A stretch of DNA of 64,000 bases, from positions 15,004,001-15,068,000 of the forward strand of contig OU612065.1 in NCBI GenBank assembly GCA_914767715.1, in the 5' to 3' direction. Every line of letters starts with the position of its first letter. Within the stretch, counting starts at the first letter, position 1. Position numbers and translations under genes: made by a program. Shown here piece by piece: positions 47,401 to 59,343 of the stretch. The notes under the pieces are model-generated. The model saw only the letters and a list, made by a program, of their open reading frames with translations. It was not told the DNA's origin and made no database searches. Source of the DNA: Membranipora membranacea (taxonomy: Eukaryota > Bryozoa > Gymnolaemata > Cheilostomatida > Membraniporidae).

Positions 47401-49842
47401 ACAGTATCTGGTCATAAATCTCAAGCATTGCAAAGAATGAGGGGTTTTAGGCTACATAGTGAGCAGCAGCAAGTGCTTCAACTTTTATGACCAGTTTTAT
47501 CGTAAAAATTAATGTAATCAATAAGTTCAGAAAATCAGTAGGTATTTTGAACTCATATGATACTGAAAAAGGCCTGTGGTCTACTGGTCTCCGCATTAAG
47601 TGACTTATATCATACATAATTCAGGAGAAATAATAAAAACATTTAACCAACATGGCAAAATCAACAAGCTGATCTCACTCACAGAAAGAGCAGCACCAGA
47701 GGAGGTTCCTGAGGATGAGCCATCATCTTGATTCTAAAGACAAGAGACAGCATGTAAAATATGAGGAGCAAACATAGAAAAAAAACATATAGGTATACCG
47801 GAGTCGTGTGCACACACAGGTTCTATGGGGGAGAGAACCTATAGTGTTCATTCAAATCAGCAGACTAACTGAATGTGGACAGTTAAGTGTTTAGATATAC
47901 GCAAATGTAAGCAGTAGATGGTGTGACATGTAGTTACAATAATACCCATGTTGTAGAAGGCCTATTATTTTCAACATCTTGCACTCCAGAAATTACATCT
48001 AAAAATACTGATATATTGATTTTTAAAAGGTTAGTATAATTTTGCTAGGTGTAGGACGTTTCCACCGTGACCAATGGAATGAGGAAAAGTGATACCTACT
48101 GAAGCATACTATAGCTTGTCATGTGATGTATGAGACATTTATATTTACAAGGTGCATCCATTTTACCGAGCACACTGAACATCAAGGAAGTTTTGCAGTC
48201 AGTCGCAATAGCGTATCAATTCTTACAAAATATTTCTACAGCTGAACGGTAGCAAGCATATAAAGATTTTTCATTCTGCATTCTCAATCATTGCAGAGCA
48301 TTTAAAAGGAGGGAGCGATATTACAACCAAAGCTCTGCCATTCTAGCGGATGTACGTACATACAAGCAATTCACTTACATTTGAATAGAAGTTGCTGCTT
48401 ACAAAATGATAAATATTGCATAATAAGTTAATTAATAGTTCTTCGATCAGACATATAGTTTGTGTACTGGCATGGATAAATCAATTAGACACAGTGACTC
48501 AATGAAACCAGAGTGCAGTACATTGGAATTGTAAGCATGATCATGCTGAGTTAGCCTATCTAACATACTGGTGTTCTTGCCCTACTTCTTGTTTCATACT
48601 GTAATTATCAATCATCACACTTTCGATATCAACTCCAAAATGCTTCTGAGACAATTCTTGTGTTTCATATTATGCTACTTTCTATCATCATACTCCTTGC
48701 ATTCATCTTTGTCGGTTGGTTTGGATTTGTGAGATTTCAGAGTAGGCCTATACAGGTTCCTTTTTAGTCGCACAACAATTACTGAGCAGAAACTATGATA
48801 TTTTTTGATAATTCTATGAGAGAGCAAATATAAAAAAATATAGCATTTGATTTTGAGTTGCGTTTAGTGCGTTCCAATCAATCTTCTTCAATAGACTTGG
48901 GTAGTAATATTACATGCCATATCTACACCACATTCACACTGTGCATCACCATTTTGTGACAAGAGCTAGTCGGGATCAGCAGTTGACCATTTTTGGTCAC
49001 ATTATAACCACCCCAAAGATCTCAGTAGGTACTGGCTAGCATTCAACTTTGGTCATAAATCAAATAAAATTTGAAAGCAAAGTTCCATAGCTACATCTGG
49101 TACATCGTTTGACTGTTAACATACATCCAGCCAGCAGACTATCTAAGGGTCTGTAGGATGACTTCGATTGAAGGACACAACAATAATCTCAATGAATTCT
49201 TGTCTCCCCTCATATTGTGCTGTTGAAATGACAATATGTATGTCTATATGAGTCTTTCTCCTGACGACGACTTCACTTACCCCATCTGGTTTAGCGAATA
49301 CTGAAACGTTATCTAAGTCTATGTTATGAGCAGATGAAGAAAATGTTTTAAATGTCTTGTCAGGTCCAATCCACCGTCTGCCACTGAACCATACTTTGTC
49401 AGTATTGACTGCTCCTGTGGTTTTTGATTTTGCGAATCCAATCTGAAATGGAACAATGAACTACATTAAAACTTAATGAAACGTGACATTCTTCTCCACA
49501 TCTCATTTAATCAATTAACTCCCTCTTCATTGATTTAATCAAGTAGCTTTTATTTTATGTTTATTTTACGTATATCAAGTGACACAGTTATAAATGTACC
49601 AATGAGGGAGTTGTTGAATGTACAAAGGGTTTGTGTCAACCTCTTTTGCCTTTTACCGACACAGATTTTCCTGGCCTTATTGCTGCATCAATTAAGCGCT
49701 CGCCGTTTCTCTTGAACTTAGAACACTGTACCTCATAATAATGTAGATCGGAATAACTTGAGCATATCAAAGCGATAATTCCAGCCAATACACCAGCAAC
49801 TATAACTCCGCCACATAACACGGCATTCTTACTCTCTGCCAT
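44403..49842 (-). CDS. SPFH/prohibitin-like single-pass membrane protein A, 349 residues
   Basis: Eight exons: 49842-49732, 49442-49281, 47733-47683, 47342-47223, 46961-46841, 45524-45310, 44928-44836 and 44579-44403 (TAG); 1050 nt, all in phase. A short N-terminus is followed by a TM helix (AVLCGGVIVAGVLAGIIALI) and the word SSYSDLHYYE. A beta-rich segment follows (WFSGRRWIGPDKTFKTF; ISVQIVYFIVAEDLKLLHDE), like the band-7/SPFH fold of stomatins and prohibitins. Next is a cysteine insert (GGICCPPDC, then NCWQGCKPRDTC), then FVEARYLQMTDLEIP and a long coiled coil (ETAKATFTQQAAIIEKETEQ). The end is AHLTVDFDQLIMGPTKLP. I know related uncharacterised proteins in invertebrates and protists, but no function. 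Most of the chain is probably extracytoplasmic if the cysteines pair. Gene B at 53225 is its paralogue. Confidence 0.75.
45167..45185 (+). repeat. CAAGGAGT-family word in an intron of gene A
   Basis: CACCAAGGAGTTAGGGACTC-type sequence matching 25681, 28757 and 43237. The pairing arm is not conserved here, so it is an end fragment or half-site. Confidence 0.4.
45858..46016 (+). mobile_element. Non-LTR retrotransposon C-terminal (CCHC) fragment
   Basis: Inside an intron of gene A, in opposite orientation, a frame reads GPFRVHLQKLKL, then CPKCGQDKDTALHFVTTC, then a stop. The C-x2-C-x7-H-x4-C pattern after the PFR word is the zinc knuckle that ends the RNase H/C-terminal part of many LINE ORF2 proteins. 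Only about 50 codons remain. It cannot be tied to the RT piece at 25036-25606. Confidence 0.65.
46722..46742 (+). repeat. Poly-C tract
   Basis: A run of about 14 C followed by ACACA, in an intron of gene A. Similar mononucleotide runs occur at 15801-15812 (C) and 55719-55737 (G). Such runs are prone to length error in assemblies. Confidence 0.8.
46999..47020. repeat. AT dinucleotide microsatellite
   Basis: About eleven AT units in an intron of gene A (between exons 4 and 5). Confidence 0.8.
49517..49613. repeat. Short foldback in an intron of gene A
   Basis: AACTCCCTCTTCATTG (49517-49532) pairs with CAATGAGGGAGTTG (49600-49613) around an AT-rich loop of about 67 bp. It belongs by sequence to the same small foldback group as 25683-25810, which also has AATGAACTCCCTC. 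Confidence 0.55.
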
Positions 49843-52800
49843 TACGTCAATAATACTGCTGAAATAATACAATACAGATTTTATTCACAATTATCAAAAT
49901 TAGCTGTCTCTTCAAGTTTGAAGTAAAAATTCATGTGATAAAATCTATAGCCCGATACTATAGGTCAAATCCATAGTACGACAGCTATAGAATTTGAGTG
50001 ACAAGGGTAGGACTAAACAGTCGACCCCTGGATTGTTTAGAGGACCGGAAAAATCCAAATATGAATTTTCAATAAATGAATTACTGCTAAGTGTAGGTAA
50101 TCCCTTGGAGTGAGAGGGCCATATTTTCAACTTTGACTACAGAACAATATTTCAGGTGCTGGTGGACAAAAGCATCAAATGTTTACCACCATTTCTCATT
50201 TTTGCCTCTGGTGCTCTGTAAATGAGAAAAGCGGGACCACAAGGTCAAGAAGATCTAGAGCGTGACACTCTCAGATGACATGACTAGATGTCTATCACAG
50301 CCGCTTATCAAAAGGCCTAGTGGTGCTATGGTTGGTCAAAGACACCTGGTCTAGTAGAGCAGACTGAAGCGATCTCAGGGATTTGGTATCTAAGCTTTAG
50401 CTAAAGCAAGTGCTAAGGAAAAAATTCGAGCTGCTTGATGACTAACAGAATGATAATTTCTGATGAACTATTTCACAGCGAGTTTGGTACAAAGACTTGA
50501 ATTAGGGAAGGACTTGGCACTGATGAGCAAAGGTCCTGGTTAACTTGTCAAATAGTCTGGAGTGTTCTGTTTAAAGCGGTTGATGTGTAGGGCCTATGTA
50601 TCTCAAATGCACAAAGCAGTAGAAAGTGAGGGCACTTGGAGCCTACTAGACTAGTGGACATTGTCAGAGCGACATGTGTTATTAAATAAACCACGTACGG
50701 GAGTTGTTCAAATTACACTTTTGAGCTTCAAGCAAAATGTTAGGTGGGATGGAATCAGGGGCTTTCCATTTTTCGACCTGCTAGTGTTTGCTAAGAGTTA
50801 TTACTTCTCTCAGTCTCCACTCACTCACTATGTAACCCAGCCGGCACAACTGTATCTAAACTATGTTGAAAAGATGTTTACCTTAGAGGCTGAACTACGT
50901 CTGCCTAATGTGGCAATCTGTCACGCTATTATATGTTGGAATGGTGCATTTTAGTAGATATTGTTACGATATATAAACTGCCTCTGCTACACATCTAACT
51001 AGAGGCTTGTATATATAGTAACCATGCGTTTTCTACACAGCAAATTTATACATAATATATCATACCTCAGTATATATTTCATTTTAATTACGATTTATTA
51101 GATTTAATATCAATTAGCATTGAGGAGTGTGTTTTACTCATAGTGATTCAGTCCACTGTGGATGTTGGGTAGTAGGCCCATTAGACCATTGGACTTCCAC
51201 TAGTGTAGGGTAAGTCATTGAGTCATATGCAGTGTAACTCTTGTGACTTATTTCGAATACAATCTGGTTCAACTTTATTCGCAAAGAACATTAAGTGGTG
51301 CTTAATGCAGGTAATCTAATCCCTGGCTATTTATTAACCAATTTCAAAATACTGACATGTATTAATGTTTCAAAGTTATTGAATAATGGTTTATTTAAAT
51401 AATTATATTGCACTGTTGTGTTGTCACAAGGGCTTACCAAACGTTAGCAGCTTACCAGGGGAGATAAATGCAAGTAATGTATACAAATTCAACAGCTACG
51501 CAGTCATGAACGCATCGTTCCCATGCAGTGTAGAGACTAGATTTGATTTTAAGAAAATCGAATACAAAAGTGCAAAAAAGAATTGCACACAGTTTGGAGC
51601 CACACAGAGTGTTAGCAAACAAATTGCAAAGCATTTTTTTCCCATATGATGCCAGTATTCTTGCAAATTACTCTCTAGTAAAGTAGCTGTAGTTACTGCG
51701 CAGTTACCATATTGCAAAAAACTGTGTTGCTTTGTATGCACCATTTATGCCTCTACGTGGTCATAAACGCATCATTCCCATGCGGTCTAGAGACTAGATT
51801 TGATTTTAAGACAATGGAATAAAACAGTGCAAAATAGAATTGCACGCAATTTTGAGCCACACAGAGTGTTAGCAAACAAATTGCAAAGCATTTTTTTCCC
51901 ATATGATGCCAGTATTCTTGCAAATTACTCTCGAGTAAAGTAGCTGTAGTTACTGCGCAGTTACCATATTGGAAAAAACTGTGTTGCTTTGTATGCACCA
52001 TTTATGCATCTACAAGATATTGAATGTTAAACGTGTACCATGCAACACAGAAACAATCCAATTGCGACATTGGAAACATGTTGCCGCATACAATGTGCCC
52101 GCTGGGAACCTACTCTACACGTCATGCTCTGATACTAAAATATGCTTCCACTGTAGGCTGGGCAGCCCAACCCACCCCAGAGAGCCTGCCCAGGCTACTT
52201 CCACTGTGAGATCTGGAATTAAAATTTTGGAGAGCAGGCTAGACTCTAGTAACCAATGTTACTGCCACCAATGCTCAAATCACTAGATCACACCACTGCT
52301 CTAGAACAGTAGTGGACTAGCCTTATCTCAAAGGTATGGAAAACTACATGATGGGGGTGTTTAGCCGTTGGATGTTGTGGCCACTGGTAGGTGTATGTAT
52401 TCCTACAAAAAAGTACAACACACAACTCAATTCTTCTCTGCCTCTACTCTACTCAAGTCAATGAGTAACCCTGTTACACTTAGATCTACCCTTGCTCAAA
52501 CCTATTAACAGGAACTTGACTTTTCTTATGAGTAAAAGCCTGTATGATAAAGAAGAAAATCTGTATTTAAACAGGGAATGAAATTTGTTGCTGTCTTGAA
52601 TGACTCATGGTCAAATGATGCTTAGTATTCAAGGAAGAGAAATAGCCTTTTCAAAGAATCTCCAAAGCCCCACCTCAGAGTGACTCAAACGACTATTGTC
52701 GAAATTATAAAATAGATTATGTGAGAGTTTGCAGCACTTGTGCCTCTTGTCGGTAGTTACAGTGTTATATATTATTAATACTGCAGGTAAAACTTTTTTC

Positions 52801-53224
52801 AGGAAATATTTTTGCAATTGTTTGTAAGTTGGGGTTGTATTCCGACCAAAGCAAAGGAGTTCGGATAATTATATTTCATTCTGTAACCATCCATTTGTAA
52901 TATTATTTCAGTATCAGACCCTCAACACAGCCCTTACCCATCCAACAATACTTGTCCTATCAATGTCAGACATATGATGAACTTGTGTTGATTGGAAAAC
53001 AAACTAATGATATTTTTGTAGCCTTATTGTTGTCAACCTATCCTTTATGTGCCTATATCATATGCCTTATTTATATGTTGGAGTTGCTTCACTGGGAAAT
53101 TCAAATTTAGCTCACCTTAGAATAGGTGTCAAGATAATACATTTACTTACTACACAGAATATCAGTGTTAAATAACTGTCGCCTATTTGTATAATTCTGT
53201 TGTTTCAGGAGCTGAGAAAGAATA
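49843..53224. other. Divergent spacer between SPFH-like genes A and B
   Basis: 3.4 kb between the two start codons. Must hold both promoters, but no core element is clear. Contains a 257-bp tandem duplication (51504-52015). Frames such as 50661-50954 are open by chance. No exon of either paralogue is recognisable inside. Confidence 0.6.
51504..52015 (+). repeat. Tandem duplication, two units of 257 bp
   Basis: Unit 1 (51504-51760) and unit 2 (51761-52015) share runs such as AGAGTGTTAGCAAACAAATT and TTTTTTCCCATATGATGCCA. Differences are scattered single bases (for example GAACGCATCG versus AAACGCATCA). Both lie in the spacer between the divergent genes A and B. The long minus-strand frames here come from the repeat and have no domain. 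Confidence 0.9.
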
Positions 53225-56200
53225 ATGGGTGAAATGAAGAAACCCGTGTTCGTGGGATTGGTTATAACTGTTATAGTTATAGTCGTTATGATTGTATTAA
53301 TCACAAGCAGCTACGCGGATCTTCACTACTATGAGGTTTGCGCAGTTACAAATATTGTTACCCGGTGAAATCGGTGATTGTCCATGAAGTTTGGCTGCAA
53401 TCAGAAACATATAAAATATTTAGATAAAGATTTATCTAAATTTATTAGTTTATAAGTTCGCCGGTCACTATGTTATTTTAGCTGACAACATCACAGACTG
53501 CTGCAAAGTCTAGTACCAATGCACTCATTACATAAACTCGAAACAAACTATTTCAGGTTCTATTTGTTAAACCGCCGATGTGCAGATATGCAATAGAAGA
53601 TTTCTTTTTGATAGGTACATTATATGATAGAGCTGTGGGTATTGGTGTCTAGTCTATCAGTTTGTAATATGATTCTTCAGTAGTTTCCTTTGGTGTAATT
53701 ATCATGATGAACTGTCAAAATTATATGAGAGCTTTCAAACCAATGTTACAGATGGGGTTCAAAAAGTCTAAGATCACAGGCGCAGTAGACACTTCAAAGG
53801 TAATAACAGGTGGAAGGAAGTGGTTTGGTCCTGGCCAGACATTGAAGGCATTCGAAACAATAGGACAAGAAATTTCTCTGGATGGGACAACTGTATTTGC
53901 AGCAGCTGATGATTTGAATGTAAGTTTTATATATTATGTGAATGTTTACTGGGAATTGTTGTCCAATTGTTCGGTTTGCCGATGCTGCCAACTATCCAAC
54001 CTCTGTTGCTACAACCACAAAAACAAAGATTTGCACATATACAAGACCTAACTAGGTCGAAGCTCTCTCATCCTATTTGCTCTTTTTGTGCAGGTGCAGA
54101 CAAATTTAACATTATTCTCCTTTTCCATAAAACATAAATGGTGGATACATACATATGCCGTTGAGTATCTAGTAGACTGGTGGCAACTATGTAGCCTGAA
54201 ACAATTTCTTACCTTTTGAACTGATGGTCAATTATACATCATTAATTAATTGCTCTGTTTTTTTCTTGCAGAATAATCAGGATGGATCCAGTGGGGCTGC
54301 TCTGACTGTGAGTTTATTAAAGTTTTTGTATTTCTGGTTCATTGCTAGCCAACGTGTTGCCTCTGAAATCCTCAGAGGCAGCATATTGGCTAATTTGTTG
54401 ACCTCATTTTTTCTCAGAGACACATTATGTGGGACTTGGCAATTCTGGAAATGTATTGTAGTAAATTGGATGAATTAAGTTGAGATGGTCTTCATTTGTT
54501 TGGTTAAAGCTTGCTATAAAATAAGACGATATGGGTTTGCTAGTTAGTTTGTGTATCCATCTGGTAATGAACTACATTGAATAGTTTGACCGTTGATACT
54601 TTCAGCTCACACTTTCTGTGCACATAATCTATTTCCTGACTGCTGAGGACCTGGCTTTACTCCATGATGAGTATGATATAAATTACCATACATTGATGCA
54701 GAGTAGTGCTCAAGCAGCCATAAAGGTATTTTCACCTCATCTTCCCTCAACTGGGCCATTGTAAGATATTTTTTTGGGAAACCGCCATCCTGCCTCACAT
54801 TACACCTAATTTATATATAGAGCATATATCTGGCCTAATATCTACATAAATTTTGCCAACCTGCGAATTCTTCAGTCTGTCATTGCCTTCAAAGTGTATG
54901 CTGCCAGTTTGAGGAGAATTAGATGTTGATTAGTGCTGCGACTCTACAACTCTTGTTTTTTTAATTGAAGGACACTGCCAGTAGATTTACATTCTCAGAC
55001 TATTATCAGGAGAGAGAGCTCGTTGAGAGTGAATTCCTTCTGGGTGTTCAGAAGAGACTCGGCGGGATGTGCTGTCCTGTCAATTGTGGAGGTAGATAAA
55101 AAATTCAAATTCATGGTAAACTCCACTCTTCTGATGATTGTATGCTGTGACGTGCCATGTGTACATAGATTAGTATGTTATTTATGAAACTTACCATGAG
55201 CCAAAGGAAGTCAAAACCCCATCACACCAATACCAGGTCAATACAGAACCCTCAGAGAGTTTCCTGAATTTAACAACACAGAATGTTTTGCGGCATCCTC
55301 TAGAACGATATTCTCAGAGCCGGCCCCAGCAGTAATTAACCCACCCCTGTGTTTAAACGGGCATGCTTAGCATTATGCTACCCTTTGCCTCTCAAAATAT
55401 TAAAGAAATTGTCGAGTCACAGATTTTTTGTTTAACTGTCAGCCACAGAAACATCGTGAATTTTGTTGTTCATTTCCTATTGTAGCCTCTGATAGTGGTA
55501 AGCTATTTTGACGCCTGTACAGCTTAAATTAAATACAGCAGTGCTGCTTTCCATGTATGATTGTTATTGGTGGTTAGTGTTCGAACACATTGGGTTGAAA
55601 CTAAACCTTTTGGTTGTTCTTTTAGTCATGTTTGTGATTCACACCATGCTAGGACTGCACTGGATCTTCTTATTATCATTTCCTGTTTACATTCATGTAA
55701 ACATCTGCCACAGTATAATCGGGGGGGGGGGGGGGGTTGCTCCATTCTTCAGCTCTTCATTCAGCTTGCTTTGTTCACCCCTCTGCCTTAAATACTACCT
55801 GAATAGTGGCCTGTGTTTTGTTACTAACTGTGGAGTTGAGACACAGTTTAAAATAGATGCACTCCAATAATCTAATAATTTTAAGAAAATTTGTCCTTTA
55901 GTTTCAAGCTGTTGGACTGGCTGCAAACAACGCGATACTTGTGAGGATTCAGAGAAAGGTCTGTTCGTTGATGCAAGGTACCTGCAGCTCACAGATCTTG
56001 AGATACCAGACGAGATCGAACAAAGAAACCTCAGAACACTGATCATCACAGAGGAAACTGCTAAAGAGACATTCCAACAGCAAGCTGCTGTCATAGAGAA
56101 AGAGACTGAACAAATTGCAAGTTTCCACATTTTATCCCTCAAACTAATTTGAGTAAAGGGTTTATATATGATAGACAGGCATGTATGATATGCATTATGA

Positions 56201-57632
56201 ATTATATGCAGCTTTTTGTATAAGATTTTGAAGAGAAACAAACTGTGAAATTGTCTGATTTGAATAATGTATGCTTATATCAGTAAGGTTACTCTGTTCA
56301 GGTTGAAGACATTCAGAACAGCGCGCATGAAGTGACAGCTAATGCTACTGCACAAGCAACTCTGATTGGGGCTAGATCTCAGGCCAACTATCAGGTAAGA
56401 TTTTGAGATATTTTTCCAGGACTGTTTAAAGTCCACACCAAATTGCGCATAACTGGTCGTATGTCTAATAGTCGTGTTACCTCATCCAATGAGCGGACAA
56501 CTACACAAACAAACTATTCAAAATATACAGGGGAGAGAATGTCCGAGGCAGGTACATGACATGACATCCCTTGCTATTTAGTTTTAAAAGGAAAGTGAGA
56601 ATATAAAGGGGCGAATTGTAGTCATTCCTGACTTTGGTGGTTATTTGTAATTAAAATATAGACTCCCTCATCTGGGCTTACGAAACCATGATGCAGCTGA
56701 TGCCGATTTAGGTTTATTCAGTGTTACCTCAGTTTGTGTTGCCATTGGAAATAATTTGGAGAGCATTTGTCTTGTCTTCTCTTATGTGGGGGGAGCGTAG
56801 TGGTATGAGACCGTACTCTCCAGAGAACAGGTGATTGACACCATTAGTACTCAAAGACCCCTGGACAAATTTGATTGTTACTGATAGAACACATCCTTGA
56901 TGTTAGAAGGATGAGTATGTTCCATCTGTCAGTTTTGTGATTATGAGAATTGTCTGAGTTTGAGATATGGGTGATAACCAAGGATGTGAACATATGCGCT
57001 ATGCGCTAGGAGAGCATTGGCTAACACATCATATGACATTTAGAATGGGAGAGGGGGGGGATTAAAGGTCACCAAACCACAGATAATTAAGATGTATGCT
57101 GACCAGAAATGGCATCAGTGAATGCGATATCAATCAATTATTGGGAATAAAATAAGATTTCTATACACTTTGATAACAAGCTAAGACCAGGGAGACCCTG
57201 CTAAGACGGTGGTGGTGACATGGTGAGGGTTGAGTTCCTCTTGTGTCAAAATAGATTGCAGAGAATATTAGATTCTTGTTTCATCTCTACTATGAAACAA
57301 AAATTTCTCTCACAACTAGAACTGGAAGCCTAACATCCAAATGGTTACCTCATAAATATAGAAAAAATATTTTCTGCTGCATTGGAGAGGAGTGGAATTC
57401 GAGTAAAAGTTCTTGGTTTAATTATAATTTAAAAATCGCCTGTGATTAATTTTAGAAAATCTTAGAGGATGCCAGGAGATCGGGTTTGGTGGAGCTGTTT
57501 ACCTCAGTTGGGTTTTCAGACGTTGATCAGATGAACTCATTCGATTATCTCAGATCATTAGGAGACAACAATCAAGCACATCTCACTGTTGATTTTGATC
57601 AGCTTATTATGGGTCCCACTAAGTTGCCTTAA
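53225..57632 (+). CDS. SPFH/prohibitin-like single-pass membrane protein B, 346 residues
   Basis: Eight exons: 53225-53335, 53752-53919, 54272-54307, 54606-54725, 54971-55091, 55902-56116, 56302-56394 and 57456-57632 (TAA). Six of the eight have exactly the same length as in gene A (111, 120, 121, 215, 93, 177 nt), and all phases agree. Order of parts: TM (VFVGLVITVIVIVVMIVLI), SSYADLHYYE, GRKWFGPGQTLKAF, HIIYFLTAEDLALLHDEYD, cysteine insert (GGMCCPVNC; SCWTGCKQRDTC), FVDARYLQLTDLEIPDEIEQ, coiled coil, AHLTVDFDQLIMGPTKLP. The C-terminal third is far more alike between A and B than exons 1-3, which suggests different constraint or gene conversion. The intron after exon 6 begins with GC (CAAATT, then GCAAGT), while gene A has GT there. 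A 5-residue indel marks exon 3. Function unknown. Confidence 0.75.
55719..55737 (+). repeat. Poly-G tract
   Basis: About 18 G in a row in the intron between exons 5 and 6 of gene B. Likely length-variable and a possible sequencing weak spot. Confidence 0.8.
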
Positions 57633-59343
57633 ACTCCCAGTCGCCCATGAGTCATGAATATCTTCTTGACCTGTGCAACAATGGTAAGTATCTGGTGAGA
57701 AACATCCTGTTAATGGGTTCTATTCATGAAAACCACTTATGTCGAGGGGTTCCTCAAACAATATCTTTTCTTTATCTTCTTTATTTGTGAACAAAATTTA
57801 TTATAATTTATGCACACTGTTTGGTTTTTTTTCAATATGGCTCATTGTAGATTTTTAATGGTCATGACTAAGAAAATTGTGACTGGGTATTTTAACTTAC
57901 ACGGAAAGAGTACAGAATTTTCTTTATATGCGCTCCAACTGAGAGCAGAAAGACATTCTGGAAATTATTCTATAATCATTATCTTAATTCCTGCTTATAT
58001 AGTGATTCAGATAACACTTTGCAGAAATAATTTCATATTTTAAACTTCGCTCTTATAATAGAGGTATGAATAATTTTGAATGTTATCTACGCTTACTTTT
58101 TGCCCTTATCTTTTTTATGTGTTTAGATATCTTTTTCTAGTATGTTTTAACTATAGATATAATATGAAAAGAGAGAATATTTATAGCTATGGTTTTAACA
58201 CATATTGTATCTATTTTGTCATAGGTTGCCAATAATCGTGATAAGATATAAGGCAAAGCATGTGGGATGTGGGATCATTTGAAGGTTATTTTGGCACGCA
58301 TAATTTTTAGCATAATACAGCAGTATTAGAGGGCACTATTTTCTGCCTAATTTTTTGCAATTCGCCATGCAACATTCTCAATTTTAGCATTCAATTTATA
58401 TAATTTTCTCAAATATACACATTGTACTTTGGTCGTTGATGGATTGATACGTTCTTGCACTATTCCTAAGTAGCACAACAGCTCCTCAGGCAAGCATATG
58501 TGACGCAGATATGCTACCATGGAATTTAGATAGTCTTGCCTCCAGGCTAGTTGACTGTGATGTATACTGCGAATCTAACTGCATACAGTGTTGTGGGTTC
58601 GATACATGAAGAGATCTTATCATTCTAATTAAATGATCCTCCTCGTTTCAAGCTGTGAATCAGTGTGAAACACAAATCACTGACTAGTAAATTAGAAGTG
58701 ACAAAAGAGACAAAGGAAAACCCTCTCCTACTCAAGTTGAGAGTCGGGTCCTGGACTCAGCTTCCCTCTTATGATCCTCTTTAGCCTAAATTCTCGGAAC
58801 ATCATAACTGGCTTTGTCTCAGCTGACCTCCGTACTTCATGAAAGGTATAATTAGGGATGCTTGGGCCACTTGCTTATGGTACTATTACTATTCTTCAAC
58901 ATTGTAGTTGTGATCACATGATAATTATGTTGAGTGGAAATGAAGCCAGTAGTAATATAAGTTATATTGGTATATTACCCTCCTCCCTTATTCAATATGG
59001 ATTAGTATTGATATAAGTGTAGACTGCTGCACATCATAGATAGACTAATGAGGCTGTATGTGCAGTAATAATCCTGTTACACTGCAGCAGAGTATAACAG
59101 GCAGAGCGGTGGGTGAATGACTAGATAAAGCTCATACATATCACACATACACATCATACATTTACATCGAGCTGTCAGAACCTCGTCGGTAGGTGTTGCT
59201 GCACCACACCAACCATCAGGATATTTTTACCAATACTACCCTGACTCGGCAGGCGCTTTCTGTGAATTGAAGGAAGATTCTAAGTGGGAGCATAATATCT
59301 AAAATACACAGAGTTATCGTATCATCGTCTAACGATAGCTGCA
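57633..59343. other. Spacer between gene B and the PY-motif protein gene
   Basis: Gene B 3'UTR, then AT-rich sequence. The frame 57810-58043 is open by chance. A SINE-like B box is at 58596-58605. Nothing else coding was seen. The promoter of the next gene should lie just left of 59344. Confidence 0.5.
58540..58615 (+). mobile_element. Possible tRNA-derived SINE head
   Basis: GGTTCGATAC (58596-58605) fits a pol III B box. About 45 bp upstream CTAGTTGACTGTGATG is a weak A-box-like word. No foldable tRNA. Low confidence. Confidence 0.3.

Noticed and set aside
50661-50954. 97-codon plus-strand frame in the A-B spacer
   Set aside because: No domain, no splice sites, ordinary composition; consistent with chance.
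51452-52001. Two similar minus-strand frames of 82 codons
   Set aside because: They arise from the 257-bp tandem duplication and show no selection-like pattern or motif.
55508-56241. Open frames of 120 and 148 codons near 55500-56240
   Set aside because: One is intron with a poly-G run, the other is antisense to exon 6 of gene B.
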